Shown: one piece after another, positions 14,001 to 26,381 of the stretch | Position numbering within the stretch: position 1 is the first letter of the stretch | How the letters are laid out: each line of letters starts with the position of its first letter | Assembly (NCBI GenBank): GCA_914767715.1 | Contig: OU612075.1 | Span: 21,888,001-21,952,000 of the forward strand | Origin: Membranipora membranacea | Lineage: Eukaryota; Bryozoa; Gymnolaemata; Cheilostomatida; Membraniporidae | Length of the DNA: 64,000 nucleotides | Direction: 5' to 3' | Program-made: the position numbers and the translations under genes | Notes under the pieces: model-generated | What the model saw: only the letters and a program-made list of their open reading frames with translations | What the model was told of the DNA's origin: nothing | Database searches by the model: none

Positions 14001-17000
14001 TATGGGTACAATACTATTCAATGATATATATGACACCCATACATGAATCAATCATGTCCACTGCTATACAAGGGCTCCATTGTGATGATCAGTTGATAGT
14101 CCTCCATAGTTACTAAAACTATGATTATTTTTCAGTTTCCTTAGATCTAACTCCTTGCTTAGATCCTGTGTTAAAGGGCAACCAAGGTTTCAAACAACTT
14201 CTCATTGATGGCCATTGATTAATAGCAGATTACACCTTCTGCATGGGGAAAAAGACAAAATATAATTCGGATGATTATTCAGCCAGAATTCTTGTGAAAC
14301 ATTTCTTCCATCAGGCACTCAAACTCAGCTAAAAGAGAATACCACATAGCAGTTTCCTGTTCCTGTTATTATTTAGCCTGTGCTCTATAATTATTACAGC
14401 AAAGTCTTGGAACCTCCCCTAAACTGGAGGTTTACCCAGCTTAGAGTCAGCAACTACTTTGAGTTTTGCATCGCGTAATGCACAAAGCTGATGCTGCCCA
14501 GTACATTATTTCCTACCCATTAATGCATTGCTGCGAAACCTTGGTTGCCCTTTAATGTGCCTAATGTGCTGTTATTTTTGTTAATCTCAGAATTGTGAAG
14601 TCGGGCAGTAATCAGTCATTATCAGCTCTGGATGATGGATTCGCTAAAGTATGTGACGCTATCAATGATGGGTCGTTTATTGTGAGAACACAGGCAGCTA
14701 AACTTCTGGTGAGTAATTAACTAAGTATCCAACACAACACACTACAAAGTACATGTCATAGTATGTCATGAGTAACACACCTGTTGGGACTTCATATCTC
14801 CATGTAAATTATCCCAGAATTTCTCACAATCTTTTTTTTTACCTTAAATATGGTGCAAACTCTCTCACGGTTACCTCGCATGTTTGTATATTGTCACATA
14901 ATATGTGCAGGTTTCTAATGGATTTTCTCAAAACTTTGTTGTCCCGTATAAATTGTGAGTTATCCCCTCATTGAACATAATAAGACAACTTCATACTTGG
15001 GCACATTCATGTCATGATTTTATATAATTGTTACAGGCAGAGTTTACTGGAGTTAGTCAGGATTTTCTGGAGCAGACTTTAGATAAGAAGCTAATGTCCA
15101 ACATGAGGGTGAGTTACGTACTGTATGATTTCTATAAAATAACAAAAATAGTCTGTGACCTCATTTATTTTGGAAGCGCTCTTCAATTGATTACGTGCTG
15201 TTTAAGTCATAAATAACACAAGCTAAGTGAGAAATAATGTTGACACTGGCCTGCCATGCCAGTGAATAGAATACAATTATATTTGGTACAATGCATACGG
15301 CTACAGACAAATACAAAAAACTCTATCCACAGTATTTAAATATCTATCTTAGTCACATTCTCACCACTTAATGTTACAGAGAAAGCAGAGCGCCCACGAG
15401 AGACAGAAACAGTTCTATCAGTCAGGTGAATGGTCGTCTGGTAAGAGATTCGCTGATGACGCACCTAAAGAGTCTATAGCTGAGGAGTCTGTGTCTCTTA
15501 TATCTATGGGAGCCTGCGGGGCGTTCGTACACGCCCTTGAGGATGAGTTTATGGGTATGTAGGCTTACAAAGTATATACTTCAGTCATCACGACAGAAGT
15601 TAGATGACCGTGGTAGCTTGAAAGCCACCAGTTTCCAAACCAACAGATTAAAACCTGTAATCTGTTGATTGACTGTTATGTACCTTATCATGACCATGTA
15701 TCTCTATAATACAAACCTGTGGTAGATGTTCATTCTATTCTAAATCTCTCCATTGTCCCTCAGCAGGATATCACAAAACATTACTTAAAATCTCTCGAGA
15801 CATCAGGATATCACACAAAGTCTCAACATTCATATACACTTACGTCCATCACCATTACTCTGCTCTGATGTTGTTGTTATATACAGAGGTACGCGAGGCA
15901 GCTATACAGTCTATGTGTACACTAGCTCAGTCTAACCCTCTGTTCGCTCGTCACACTCAGGACTTTCTAGTTGATATGTTTAATGATGAGATTGAAGAGG
16001 TTAGATTACAGGCTATACACGCTCTGTGTAAGATAGCTCAGCATCTCAGTCTAAGGGACGATCAGGTCGATATCATCACCGGTACACTCAAGGTACATAT
16101 ATACATAAAAATCATCACATCTTGTCGGTGTAGAGCTCATAAGAAAGATGATTGTGTTTGCTGGCAACATTATCAGGTTTAAACACCTTTATTACAGTGG
16201 TGAGAACCTCACATCCAGTTGCATAATGCATAAAGTGAAATGATGCAATTTTTTACCTCCAATACATACAAAATATCAATAGATATATCTCTTTGATGGG
16301 TTGCTGGTAGCGGCAGCCCATGGATAATGCGCTTACCGTCACCCATCAGAAATTGAGGACTTGCGCTCTATATCCATCAAATACTAACAGAGACATACTG
16401 TTACATGGTTTTGGGACATAATAATCCACCAAGGATAGATAATCTGAGTAATGATTGTTGTTGTAGGATTTTGGAGGTGATATACGTACAGGGTTACACA
16501 GACTAATACAGGGTTGTAGGATCTCCACACAGTCTGGTATCAGATATATGATACTAGCTCTGTTAGATAATATCAGGAAGTATCCACAAGACAGGAAGTC
16601 TATATGGAGAGCGATGGAGCAGCTCGGACGTAAACATCCAGGACTTATCTCCCCTCTACTACCAGAGCTACTCTCTCTAGATCCTCACTTTGAGATGCCT
16701 GAGCCTAACATGGCCGACGACTGTTACGTGGCTGTGATGATAGCTGTGTATAACGCTGCATCGGAGGAGAGTCATCTTATCTCACTGTTCCCTTCTCATG
16801 CTGAGAGACATTACAGATTCCACCGTAGGAGATTTACAGAGTTTATACCACCAGTCCCACTGGTGAGTAGTCTGCACTGTGCGTCTATCATCCTTCTGTT
16901 CAGTCCACAGCTTGTGTCATATTATGATTTGGCCGCAGTGATATATACCCATAAACATATCTTATATTATGATTATATTGATGTTAATGTGTTTAAGCAA

Positions 17001-20000
17001 GGAGTTAACTCCTTGGTTAAAGTTCATGTGTATACCATTCCTTGATGAGCTTTAAATAGTTGAACAACTCAGGACAGCTTTTGTTAGAAACACCGAATAT
17101 CCTTCTCTGTTCTTCCTGGAAGCAGTTGATAAATTTACCATGTAGATACATTGATAACGATCATTTAATTTGAATAGCTGGAGCAGGGAGAGCTGATCAG
17201 TAATCTAGCTATCAGAGATTCATCACTAAAAGCAGGGGAAGATAACCATTTATCGGATATACAGGAGCAGATAACTCGAGCTAATAAGTGCAATAATATA
17301 TCAGCAAGGTCACAACTTCTCACATTATGTCTCCGGTAAGATTATATTAGTTATTATTTTCTTATTTTCTGATGTGAGATGATTGCTATAAGTTTAATAT
17401 TCCTATCGAACTTACGGCAATTGTACATAGATCACCAAATTCTGGGTTTTCAAACCTACATAAATACGTTTCCAATAGAAAGACAACATTTGGAAATGAA
17501 AGATAACCAAAAGATACAGCATACATGTATTTGTGAGGGGAACTGGATTTTGTGGCAGCTCATAATTGACAAATCCTCACATTTCTAGCAGCGTTCCAAA
17601 GAGTTCCCTCTAACTCTTTGATGATAAGACTTATTTCCACACATGCCATCTTCAATCCGTACTAATATGATATTTTAGAGATCTGAAGCACAGCAGCTCT
17701 ATAGGAGGAGATGTAAAACAGAGTTCTGTCAGCAGCTATCTTTGTGACTATATACAGTGTCTCATTGTATTTCACAAGGTAACCTTTACAACCTCGTACA
17801 ACTCTTCATAACATCGCTTGATACTATCTATGTTCTTGCAATGTTTTTTTTATTTAGGAAAATTGTCATTTCAGATAAATATTGCCTTGCTTACCCCTAC
17901 ACAATATGAGCAAAATTTCACAATTAGTGGTTGATCGTAGCATACCACAATCCAGGCATTGGTTGAAGCCTAGCTAATTATCGCCAAGTTTGGTAATGGA
18001 TCAAAAACAGCCTAATCTGATCGCAGGCTTCACACATTCTGAGGGGATTTGATTCAATGGATGTAGATGAAGTTGTTGTTGACAATATACAGTTCAGGGG
18101 TCATTATTCAGAGCCATCATAATGTGTTGAGGATCAGAGTGATCATTTCTATCCAATTGTTTATTTATCTTTGGTGACCTCTGTACTTGCTAAATGGGAG
18201 TTGTCCCTGCTTTGAACTTTGAGTTCAGAGCAGGGACAACTCTCACTTATACATTAAAATCTGATTTATTTGTAAAATGCAACTTTTTATTACATGTCAA
18301 TGGATTTGGATATCACAATAACGGGCTTACACATTGATAATAGAACTCCAAGACATGTAGCAGCCTTAAAGGTATACTCAAGAGGACAATGTTACCCTCG
18401 ATTCTATTTTTTTGGTATAAGATTGCTTAGTGATTTAATTGTCCTACAGATAGAGAAACACAGGGCGGGTGGTGAGGATAAACTGGTGCTCAGCCTCTCT
18501 AGTCAGGTTAGCAATAATATCAGCTCCAACTCAAATTAACGGCTTCTATAAGAGTCCTTATCTCTGAATACATGGGTGGGCTCTGTACAAACAGTACACT
18601 TATTTCTAGTGGTGCGATCGTCCCTTTATCACCCCTTAATCATCCCTTAATTCACTTCCGTTATAAGACTGGGTCAATACATAAATGCCTGATTTGAGCC
18701 TTGACTAAACCCACCAATTTCGATATTTGTTAGTGTATTTCATTGCAAATATCGATCTTAGTTCCTTTGATTCGATTGATAAGTTGCTGCTCATCTTAAT
18801 TTCAATGAGCCGACCATGCTTTCATCATCGAATTATGTATGTGTATATTATACCAGGTGATAGTATTATGTGAGAGACTTATAAATCTATACCGTGAAGT
18901 ACCGACAGGTACCTCAGATGTGGTGAGACAATTCCAGCTCATATCTCTAACTCTCAGCCTTATCTGTAAAATGGAGACAAACTCAGCTCTACCTGAAGAG
19001 TTCAAACTTTACCTCAAACAGCTCACTCAAATCAAAGGGTTAGTTATAATAACTACCTCTACATGCTATAATATGAACCTCTGCATTTGTATATCAGTTC
19101 CCAACAAAAGTACATAAGTTCCAATAAATTTGTGTGTGCACTTACCTGACACACTGATATGGAAATACAAACAACTCTTCCAGATCAGCTATCAATATGT
19201 AGCAAGTTATTCCGATGTATAGTGCTGATATACTATATAGAGTTGTAATAATACCTAGCCTGTGAATGTTACAGACAGCTAAATACGGGGTATACACAGT
19301 TGCCCGGTATATCTCGTATATTAGATGTACAGGAGACTTTAGAGGCTGGAAACTGGTCTATACTACAGAACGCTGTGAATGATCTGAATCTGACATCATT
19401 ACCTTTACCGGATAATATAAACTCACTCAATATAACTAAGATACAGGTCAGTGTGATGTCATCACATGGTATCCCAATCTTACCGAGCTGAATTATTAAA
19501 AGCAGAGGTAGGATAACTTATAATAGGAAGTATATATATCCGAGGGGGCTGGAAAAAGCAATCTAGTACTCACAACTCTAAGTGCCTGCGAGTAAATGGC
19601 AAGCACGCTAGCCGATTGCACCATCTCACAACCCCTGAGTATGAGATCTAATCCATCTCCAATGAGGTATTAGCACTATCTAAGCACAACAGGACCGGTC
19701 ACTTTCCCTTGTTAGCGCTTGTCGAAGCTGCGACTGACTGCAAATGTGATTTTTTCTGTATTTGGACTCTAATTTTATACTATGAATAAGAGTTTGAACT
19801 ATTGAGCAGTTTTAGGGATTTTTTTTATTGTATTCTCTGTGTTATTTTTCCCCTTATATCGTTATACAGTGTGAGTTAGAAGAGCCGAAGACTAGATCAG
19901 ATAACCCCCGAAGGTTTACAGCAGGTCTGGCTGTATGTCTCAACGTTAGAGCTACTATGAGGAGCACTAAACCTGCTGAGAGCTGTCAACTTTATATCAG

Positions 20001-23000
20001 GGTAAGCTGTCATCATGTAGGATCTCTTAAGTTTGAGTGACAAAACTCTTTCCCATCATCAGCATCTCCCCTTCATCCTGGCTGACCCAAATAAATAAAT
20101 AAATCAGATTTGTATTATAATGTAGATTGTAGAAGAAAATTATAAGAGGCTTTCGTAGCCTTCCCATAGACACAGAAGTGTAATGATCGTATTGCTTATT
20201 TTACGTACTTATGTCATGGACAGGATAAATGTTACTAAACAGTGTACTAAGTGTGTACTTAATGGTCATATAACCAATTATACCAGAGAGCGAAGCTAGC
20301 AGTAGATGCTCACACCTGGCCCATAGACTTCATATTAACCATACTAAGTAAATGAGCAGTCTGGTCACAGCTATGACCTCTGTGGTCTGGACAACTCCTG
20401 TGGGATTCTCCGGCAAACGCAACTGGAATTTTCTGCTTATGCAGACTGTTAGGTTATTTCTAGCTGTGATTAGCCTAGTGAGATACGTTTACTCTTAGCT
20501 TTGCTTTTATTCTATATTTGGCGAGGCTTCGCATATTATGAAAACACCATGTTATACAAACGTAAAAAGCCTTGTGTATCATCACGCTCAGCTTGTACAA
20601 CCATCTATATATATCTACATAATTCTTTATTGAGAATAATCATTACTACTTAAACATATAAATATAACACATATCTATACTACAGGAAGAGTTGAGCGCA
20701 GGGCACAGTCCTGGTAACCAGAAAAATAACACAATAATTATAAACGACTGTTAGAATATTAAAATCAATGTGAGGTTCATTGATCTGATAAAAATATACA
20801 TGTACAGATAATATGTTTAAAAATAAAAGATAAATGACATCCATGTTAGTCAGCAGCAGTTAATTAAAAGCTGGGTAGATCAGGGCATGCGCCTAGCAGC
20901 TACCTAACCTTGAATAACAAAAAACATTTTGCATGTGAAAAGGAGCAAATGCACTACCGTTAGCTCGCCAATAACTTCCTGGGCCGCAATCCCAGGGGAT
21001 ACTCTCTCTCAGATCTGAGCAACATTAAACCATATCTGATATCCTCCCCCCCCCCCCCCGCCCCTTCTATGAATTATACATTAGAGTATGGTATATCCTA
21101 GATGTTAAGTCTTTTCTCCGGTGCACTGAGAATATTGAGGTTTACTTGATGTATTGAGGCCGTGGTAGAGGTGAGAATGTCAGGCTCACAATATCGGGAA
21201 CACATTGAAACGGATAAACGGATAAACACGCACACTAGTAAGCACAACATATAAAAGTAGACAACAATTGTATCACGCCTAAATTTTTGAATAGCATGAA
21301 TATAACTTCTGTGACAGTTTTAAGGATAGAACAGACAAATTGATGTCAAATTTATGTTAGTTATCAAGTTAACTGGCCAGAGCCCGTCCTATTTTTAGTT
21401 TAGTTAGAATTAGCTGTTTACTTTGCTTTTTTACACCACACTCCTGAGTTGAGCTTTTATCTAAGCTGTACCAAGAATTTCACCTCAGTTCTAGGAATGG
21501 TGAGTCCGAGGCGTGTCTAACCTGGGAGGGTTTAGTGTGAGCCCTGGACATAGAATGTGATGATTGTAGTCTACATCATGTCTGAGTCTCTAGAGAATGT
21601 TATAATGGCTGATACTGATCTCTAGGGATACAAACACTAAGCAGATAATGTCACACCTGGCGACGAATCAGTGAAACTTGTCATTTCTGGATTAGGTTTA
21701 CTGTGAAGAAATAGTACCATAGTTCTTGATGTAACTGTTCCGAGTATGCAAGAACCCATATAAAACAGCCGTCTGTATAACATAGCCTGTCTGCTGAAAC
21801 TCACAATGAAAACCTATCTATATTATTCCATCTATAATACTCCATCTACAATGCATCCACAATGTTTATGATACAACGTCTATATTATCGTTTGCTAGCT
21901 TGTTAGGTTAGATTAGCTGTCATATTAAACACTCCACATCTTTTTGGGCAGATAAGTGCTGCTAAGTATGACAGCTGAAGGGCCTAGCTGTCATTTATAG
22001 TTAATGGCATCCCCAGATCTGATCAATTTGAATTTTAACAGCATCAATGTTATTGAGCAAGAAGATAGTATATGTATGTATTTGACCTCCCGTGCTACAG
22101 TCTTATTCCGGAAAAATACATGGATATGTTTTAGTGGAAATTGCTGATGTTTGTATCTATTGTCTTTGTAATGTGAGTTTTAAGTGCTTCAGACTTGCAA
22201 TAGTACTATGTTGAGTACATAAACCTACAAATACTCATATAAATACACATTTATATGTTTATGGTCTAGTCTATGGTATCTTACTATTTCACATTATGAA
22301 AATCTAGGAGTTCAATGTAAATTACCTACTGGGTGCAGGCAGAAATTTACATAGGGGGTCGAGTTGTGATCGTATCAATTGCTAATCTTAGGATTTTCCT
22401 GATAATTTAAACAGGTAATTGTTCTAAGCCAAAATTCACCAATTTTTCCTCGAGACTTATAACTCAATTCTCTTCATAAGTTCATTCTGTAGGGTGGGTA
22501 AATAGCACATGGATGATAATCATGTAAATATTGATAAAAACATTTCAACAGTAAACAAAAACAGAGAGCAAGAAGCAGCAGGAGGTGAAAATATCTTATA
22601 CTCTGTAAAAGCTCGGCTAGGTTAATCAAAAATAATCTGTATTATTTTCCAATAACAATAAACAGCGTAATGTAACAGAATATTAGTATATCTTGCTGTG
22701 AGGTAATAAGTAATGGTATATCTGTACTCCGCCCGGTACCACTAGTCAGGTCAGTGCCCAGTGGTGACATTTAGGAGGTCAGAATTAGCCTGCCATTACC
22801 CAGGATATACCTGTGTGTGCCTCAGCCGGTCAAATCCTCCTCGCCCCATCACTCAAAACAACTTAATCACCAAACATGTCATTCATAATTCATGTCAAGA
22901 TGGGAGTAATTGAGCTAGACTTCTGCTTCATTACTGAGATAAATACCAAGGTGAACATGAGACGAAAATATGCCGGCAAATTAACAACGTGAACTTATGC

Positions 23001-26000
23001 GTCCCATAACGTGCTCACAGGCTGCTGTGTATCTGCCCTAGAGGAGTAATGAATTTACAGCAGGAAAATTTTGCCATTTTGAACAAGCCTAAAATAGCTA
23101 AATTTAAGGCTAGCTCACGCTTACTCACGCGTTCCACTTTATATAGACTCCCAAATGAGCTAAGCCAACATTGCTGCTTGAATTGACTCCTCTAGAACAA
23201 GTTTGATCCAATTTGCCCGCAGTCTGATCATTCCCATTCTACTGGTGAGCCTATGGCAGCTCAAAACCTAAATGCAGGCAAATTGGATCATGCTTGATCG
23301 AGACTCCTCTAGGGCTTGTCTACATAAAAAGTGGTGATAATTTAATTTCCACTGATACCATTGATCACCGAGCATCACTATCATTGAAATTTAAACATGG
23401 CCTTCATTTCTTAATTCCTATGCTAAATCCTTATTATTGTGTAGGTGAGATTACCAGATCAGAGTGAAGTCATCACCCCTGTCAAGCCTTCCCAAATCAG
23501 CCGATCAGATGCGGATATTCCATCCTCATCAGGCCAATCACAGACCAGGAATTCAGAAGAGCAAATTATAAAAACAAGAGTTGTCTTCTCTCACGGACAC
23601 TGGTCTGGTAAGTAGATGTCTTATAATAGTATTATAGTGTGAGTCCTTACTCTCAGAGGAGAAGAATTAATATATATAACACAGTCTAACACAAGGTCTT
23701 CTATACTAATAACACGTTATAAAAGTAACAGCAGGAGAGATTATGATAGCCCCACTCTGTGAATGTGTGTGAGGTAGTGCCTAGATTTCTCAGGAATGCC
23801 GGATTATCTTCTGTTTTGTAACAGAGGATTAGGCCAGTCAGTGTCCGAATGAATATGTATATCTACTATGATCCGTATAGAGGAACACACTTTCCTGTCA
23901 TTAGGAAACCTAAAAATGCTACAGGTATCACCAGTACAATCACTGGAATGTATGATTAAATTCTCGGTCCTACTTTAATTCACCCAACCAATCCTCCCCA
24001 CGGAGTATTCTACCCACGATGAAAGCACTTATTCTATCACTAGGTGTTCCTTTGTATCCTGTATATTACAAAACAGTACAAGATTTTTTAGATATTTGGA
24101 AACTAATCAAAATAGTTGCTGCACTTTTAAGGTTTGGGGATTAACCTTGTCATAGACCTGTATTTTCCCACCAGATTCAAATAATCTGACATTCTGCTAC
24201 TCAAAGCTGTCCTTCTTGTGTCACTTAGAGTTTTTTATGATATCATTTGTTTATAGCTTTGACATTCGATTGCTGCATATTTGCATCATAGCATTCCCTG
24301 GGACCATGATTATTTCAGGGAAATGCTGCTAATACATCATAACATCCAGACAGTGATGAGTTTCACAAAAATGTGTCAAACTTTTGTGACGTCAATCACG
24401 AATTTCTGCAGATCTAATATTTACAAACCAGGCCCTGTACCTGGTGGATCAATCTGAGCCGACATGTGTTTGTGTTTGTATGTTTCCTCGGTACATTCTA
24501 CTTCTACGCCATACCGAGCAGCGTAGAGTGGCCAGTGTAATAATTTCATCATATTTACGACAAGCTGACCAGCCCTCAGTGACATTGTGTAATATCACAG
24601 AGTAAGGATAAGCAGAGGGGACACTTCAATGATCGTTATAGTGCCTGCGGTTTTTATCCACTGGGGGAAATTCATCAATCTGGCCACCTGCCAATTTCAG
24701 AATATATAAAAGTTACAGTGGAGTTTTGTCATGCAGACATAGCCACCTTTGATAGGTCATAATTCATTCTGTATTTATCCTAAAGACTGATTTCTAACTT
24801 TTCTGAAATGTCCAATCTTCGAGCTATACACCGTATTATTGTCATTTTTTGCTAGGATACATAGGCTATGAGTAATCCAGGTTTTTAAAATGAGTGTAAT
24901 CATATAGATTTACATAGGGCTTAGGTCAATGCACGGACATTTCCTAATTTTGATGACCAGCCGTCTATCAATTGTCACATGTAAATCTATATGACAAAAC
25001 TCATTTCAAAAACCTGGATTACTCTTAGCCTATGAATCCTAGCAAAAAATGACAATAATATGGTGTATAGCTTGAAGCTTGGACATTCCAGCAAAGTTGG
25101 AAATCAGTCTTTAGGATAAATACAGAATGAATTATGGCCCATCAAAGGTAGGGATGTCTGCAAGAAAAATGCCATTATAACGTATAGAGATAATGAGTTT
25201 TTGGCATCCAGCTGTGCACAATTTTCCCCCAGTGAATCAAAAACCGCAGGCACTATAACTATCATTGAACTGTCCCCTCTGTATATCCTTACTCTGTGAT
25301 CATATCAAGCTGACCAGCCCTCAGTGACATTGTGTAATATTAGCCTTTCCTAGATCAGATAGTAGCTTAGATGATTGAATATTTGATCTCTCCTCATCAC
25401 ATTACAGAGTAAGGATATCCTTACTCTGTGATCACATCTAATTATACAGTGCTGTGAGGAACTGCTGGTTCACTGATGTTGCCAAAGGCAGCAAAATGAT
25501 TATAACGTCATCAATACAAGAAAAATAAGTCTGATTCATCCTTTATTTGTTATGTAGTTTTGGCTAAGTAGATGTTGATAGATAAGTAGTGAAGATCTGA
25601 GGTAGTGAAGATCTGAGGTAGTGAAGATCTGAGGTAGTGAAGATCTGAGGTAGTGAAGATCTGAGGTAGTGAAGATCTGAGGTAGAAGGGATTGGAAATT
25701 CTTCTATAATATTACCAACATTACTTTTCATCGCTCTCACCATTCCATTGCGCTGTATGCGCTCACAAACTGAAGAATATTTTGACTTTACGGGCATACA
25801 TATATTGAGACTCGTCATGAGGGGCCTTAGTGCAGACCTATTATTATGATATTAGAATGTTAGACTGACCTATCAGAATGGTGTCACTAACTTCATGGGT
25901 ACTTATAATGGAGAGAAGGGCACCCAATAGAATCAGTCCAAGCACATTCTCATGTGTGTGTCCACATTCAGTTCATTATATATTCACTTTATAACTGTCT

Positions 26001-26381
26001 CTACCTGACTATGCTCGAAATTATATGCCTTATTGTTACATTATATTCAAACAAATTGTACACAAATATTAATAAAGAAGTTGATAGTAGTTTAGTTTGA
26101 GCCGCCAAGACTATCGCCCCCCGTCCAACAGCCCCCCGGCCGGGGAACTACTGTTTGTTGCAGAGAGTAGTTGTTCAATGTACTATATATTTGTTACAGA
26201 GAGTAATTATGTAGAGACTGTAGAGGTACTGTATATATTTGTTACAGAGAGTAGTTACGTGGAGGTTTGCGTTCTCATGAGGACGGATAGTCTCGGTGAG
26301 ATGATAGAGATATCAGAACCTAACAAAGTATACATCACAACCAAACTGGAGAAGAAGGCTCATGTCGGCAACATCATGTGA
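11060..26381 (+). CDS. INTS4: Integrator complex subunit 4, complete, 18 exons, ~946 aa
   Basis: INTS4 is a HEAT-repeat scaffold of the nuclear Integrator complex and, with INTS9-INTS11, forms the RNA-cleavage module. Exons: 11060-11116, 12057-12199, 12545-12696, 13051-13268, 13697-13902, 14591-14708, 15037-15108, 15380-15554, 15887-16092, 16467-16862, 17178-17335, 17679-17778, 18450-18506, 18857-19038, 19275-19446, 19870-20001, 23445-23607, 26248-26381. Every junction is phase-consistent; total 2841 bp with TGA, close to the 963-residue human protein. Family hallmarks read directly: [12 protein letters not shown], [17 protein letters not shown], [15 protein letters not shown] and [19 protein letters not shown]. 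The helical HEAT region covers roughly residues 60-540. A more diverged C-terminal part contains [13 protein letters not shown] (human SDNPLRFTSGLVV). The ATG at 11060 is the only start compatible with exon 2. The exon 2 donor (GA|GTCAGT) is weak and chosen by phase. The last exon has alternative acceptors. Confidence 0.95.
13565..13658. mobile_element. Fold-back MITE, copy 1 of a three-copy family
   Basis: The arms read TTTGATCGAGTTTGCCTGCA and TGCAGGCAACTGGATCAAA around a short centre (INTS4 intron 4). The same arms recur at 23185-23311 and 53542-53660. Confidence 0.7.
18198..18242. repeat. Short hairpin
   Basis: GAGTTGTCCCTGC at the left end is mirrored by GCAGGGACAACTC at the right end across a small loop, in the INTS4 intron 17779-18449. 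No terminator role is implied in an animal gene. Confidence 0.6.
19540..19655 (-). repeat. Possible tRNA-derived SINE fragment
   Basis: On the minus strand, TGGTGCAATCGGCTAGCG resembles a Pol III A-box in the right place relative to a GGGGTTG acceptor-like start and a CCAGCCCC end. No good B-box is visible, so this is at most a decayed tRNA-like head. It lies in an INTS4 intron (19447-19869). Confidence 0.25.
20002..23444 (+). other. Long INTS4 intron (3.4 kb)
   Basis: This intron separates the SDNPRRF exon from the next-to-last exon. No exon with suitable phase was found inside. It contains a poly-C run near 21048 and a fold-back element at 23185-23311 close to its 3' end. Confidence 0.6.
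23185..23311. mobile_element. Fold-back MITE, copy 2, with flanking direct repeat
   Basis: The arms are TTTGATCCAATTTGCCCGCA-like on the left and TGCAGGCAAATTGGATCA on the right. GACTCCTCTAG occurs at both outer edges (about 23186-23196 and 23301-23311), which could be a target duplication or part of the element. Confidence 0.7.
24561..25340. mobile_element. 703-bp inverted-repeat element between 35-bp direct repeats
   Basis: The element 24596-25298 starts CACAGAGTAAGGATA and ends TATCCTTACTCTGTG. Its two halves are long imperfect reverse complements of each other, each over 300 bp. An exact 35-bp sequence (24561-24595 and 25306-25340, starting CAAGCTGACCAGCCC) stands on either side. There is no coding potential. 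It lies in the last INTS4 intron. Confidence 0.8.
25404..25429. repeat. Perfect 26-bp palindrome equal to joined element ends
   Basis: ACAGAGTAAGGAT followed directly by its own reverse complement. This is the terminus of the 24596-25298 element joined to its partner terminus with nothing between. Confidence 0.8.
25586..25685. repeat. 16-bp tandem repeat, six copies
   Basis: The unit GTAGTGAAGATCTGAG is repeated six times without change from 25586 to 25681, followed by GTAG. The apparent minus-strand reading frame through it follows from the repeat and shows no gene features. Confidence 0.9.
26157..26265 (+). promoter_or_regulatory. INTS4: Three tandem in-frame splice acceptors of the last INTS4 exon
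   Basis: TTTGTTRCAG|AGAGTARTT occurs three times, so exon starts at 26164, 26200 and 26248 are possible. The spacings are 36 and 48 bases, both multiples of three, and the frame is open throughout. The third copy gives the protein that best matches the family (SSYVEVCVL aligned with the human CQVEVRLLL). Confidence 0.75.

Noticed and set aside
18198-18242. Hairpin as a transcription terminator
   Set aside because: It lies inside an INTS4 intron of an animal gene, where rho-independent terminators do not apply.
25586-25685. 16-bp repeats as a CRISPR array
   Set aside because: The units are contiguous with no spacers, and this is animal DNA.
25564-25818. 84-codon minus-strand frame with repeated [16 protein letters not shown]
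   Set aside because: The protein repeat simply mirrors the 16-bp DNA repeat; there are no splice sites or homology.
26097-26163. Upstream start for a separate ORF ending in the INTS4 last exon
   Set aside because: The frame belongs to the INTS4 last exon by phase, and the part before 26164 is intron that happens to be open.
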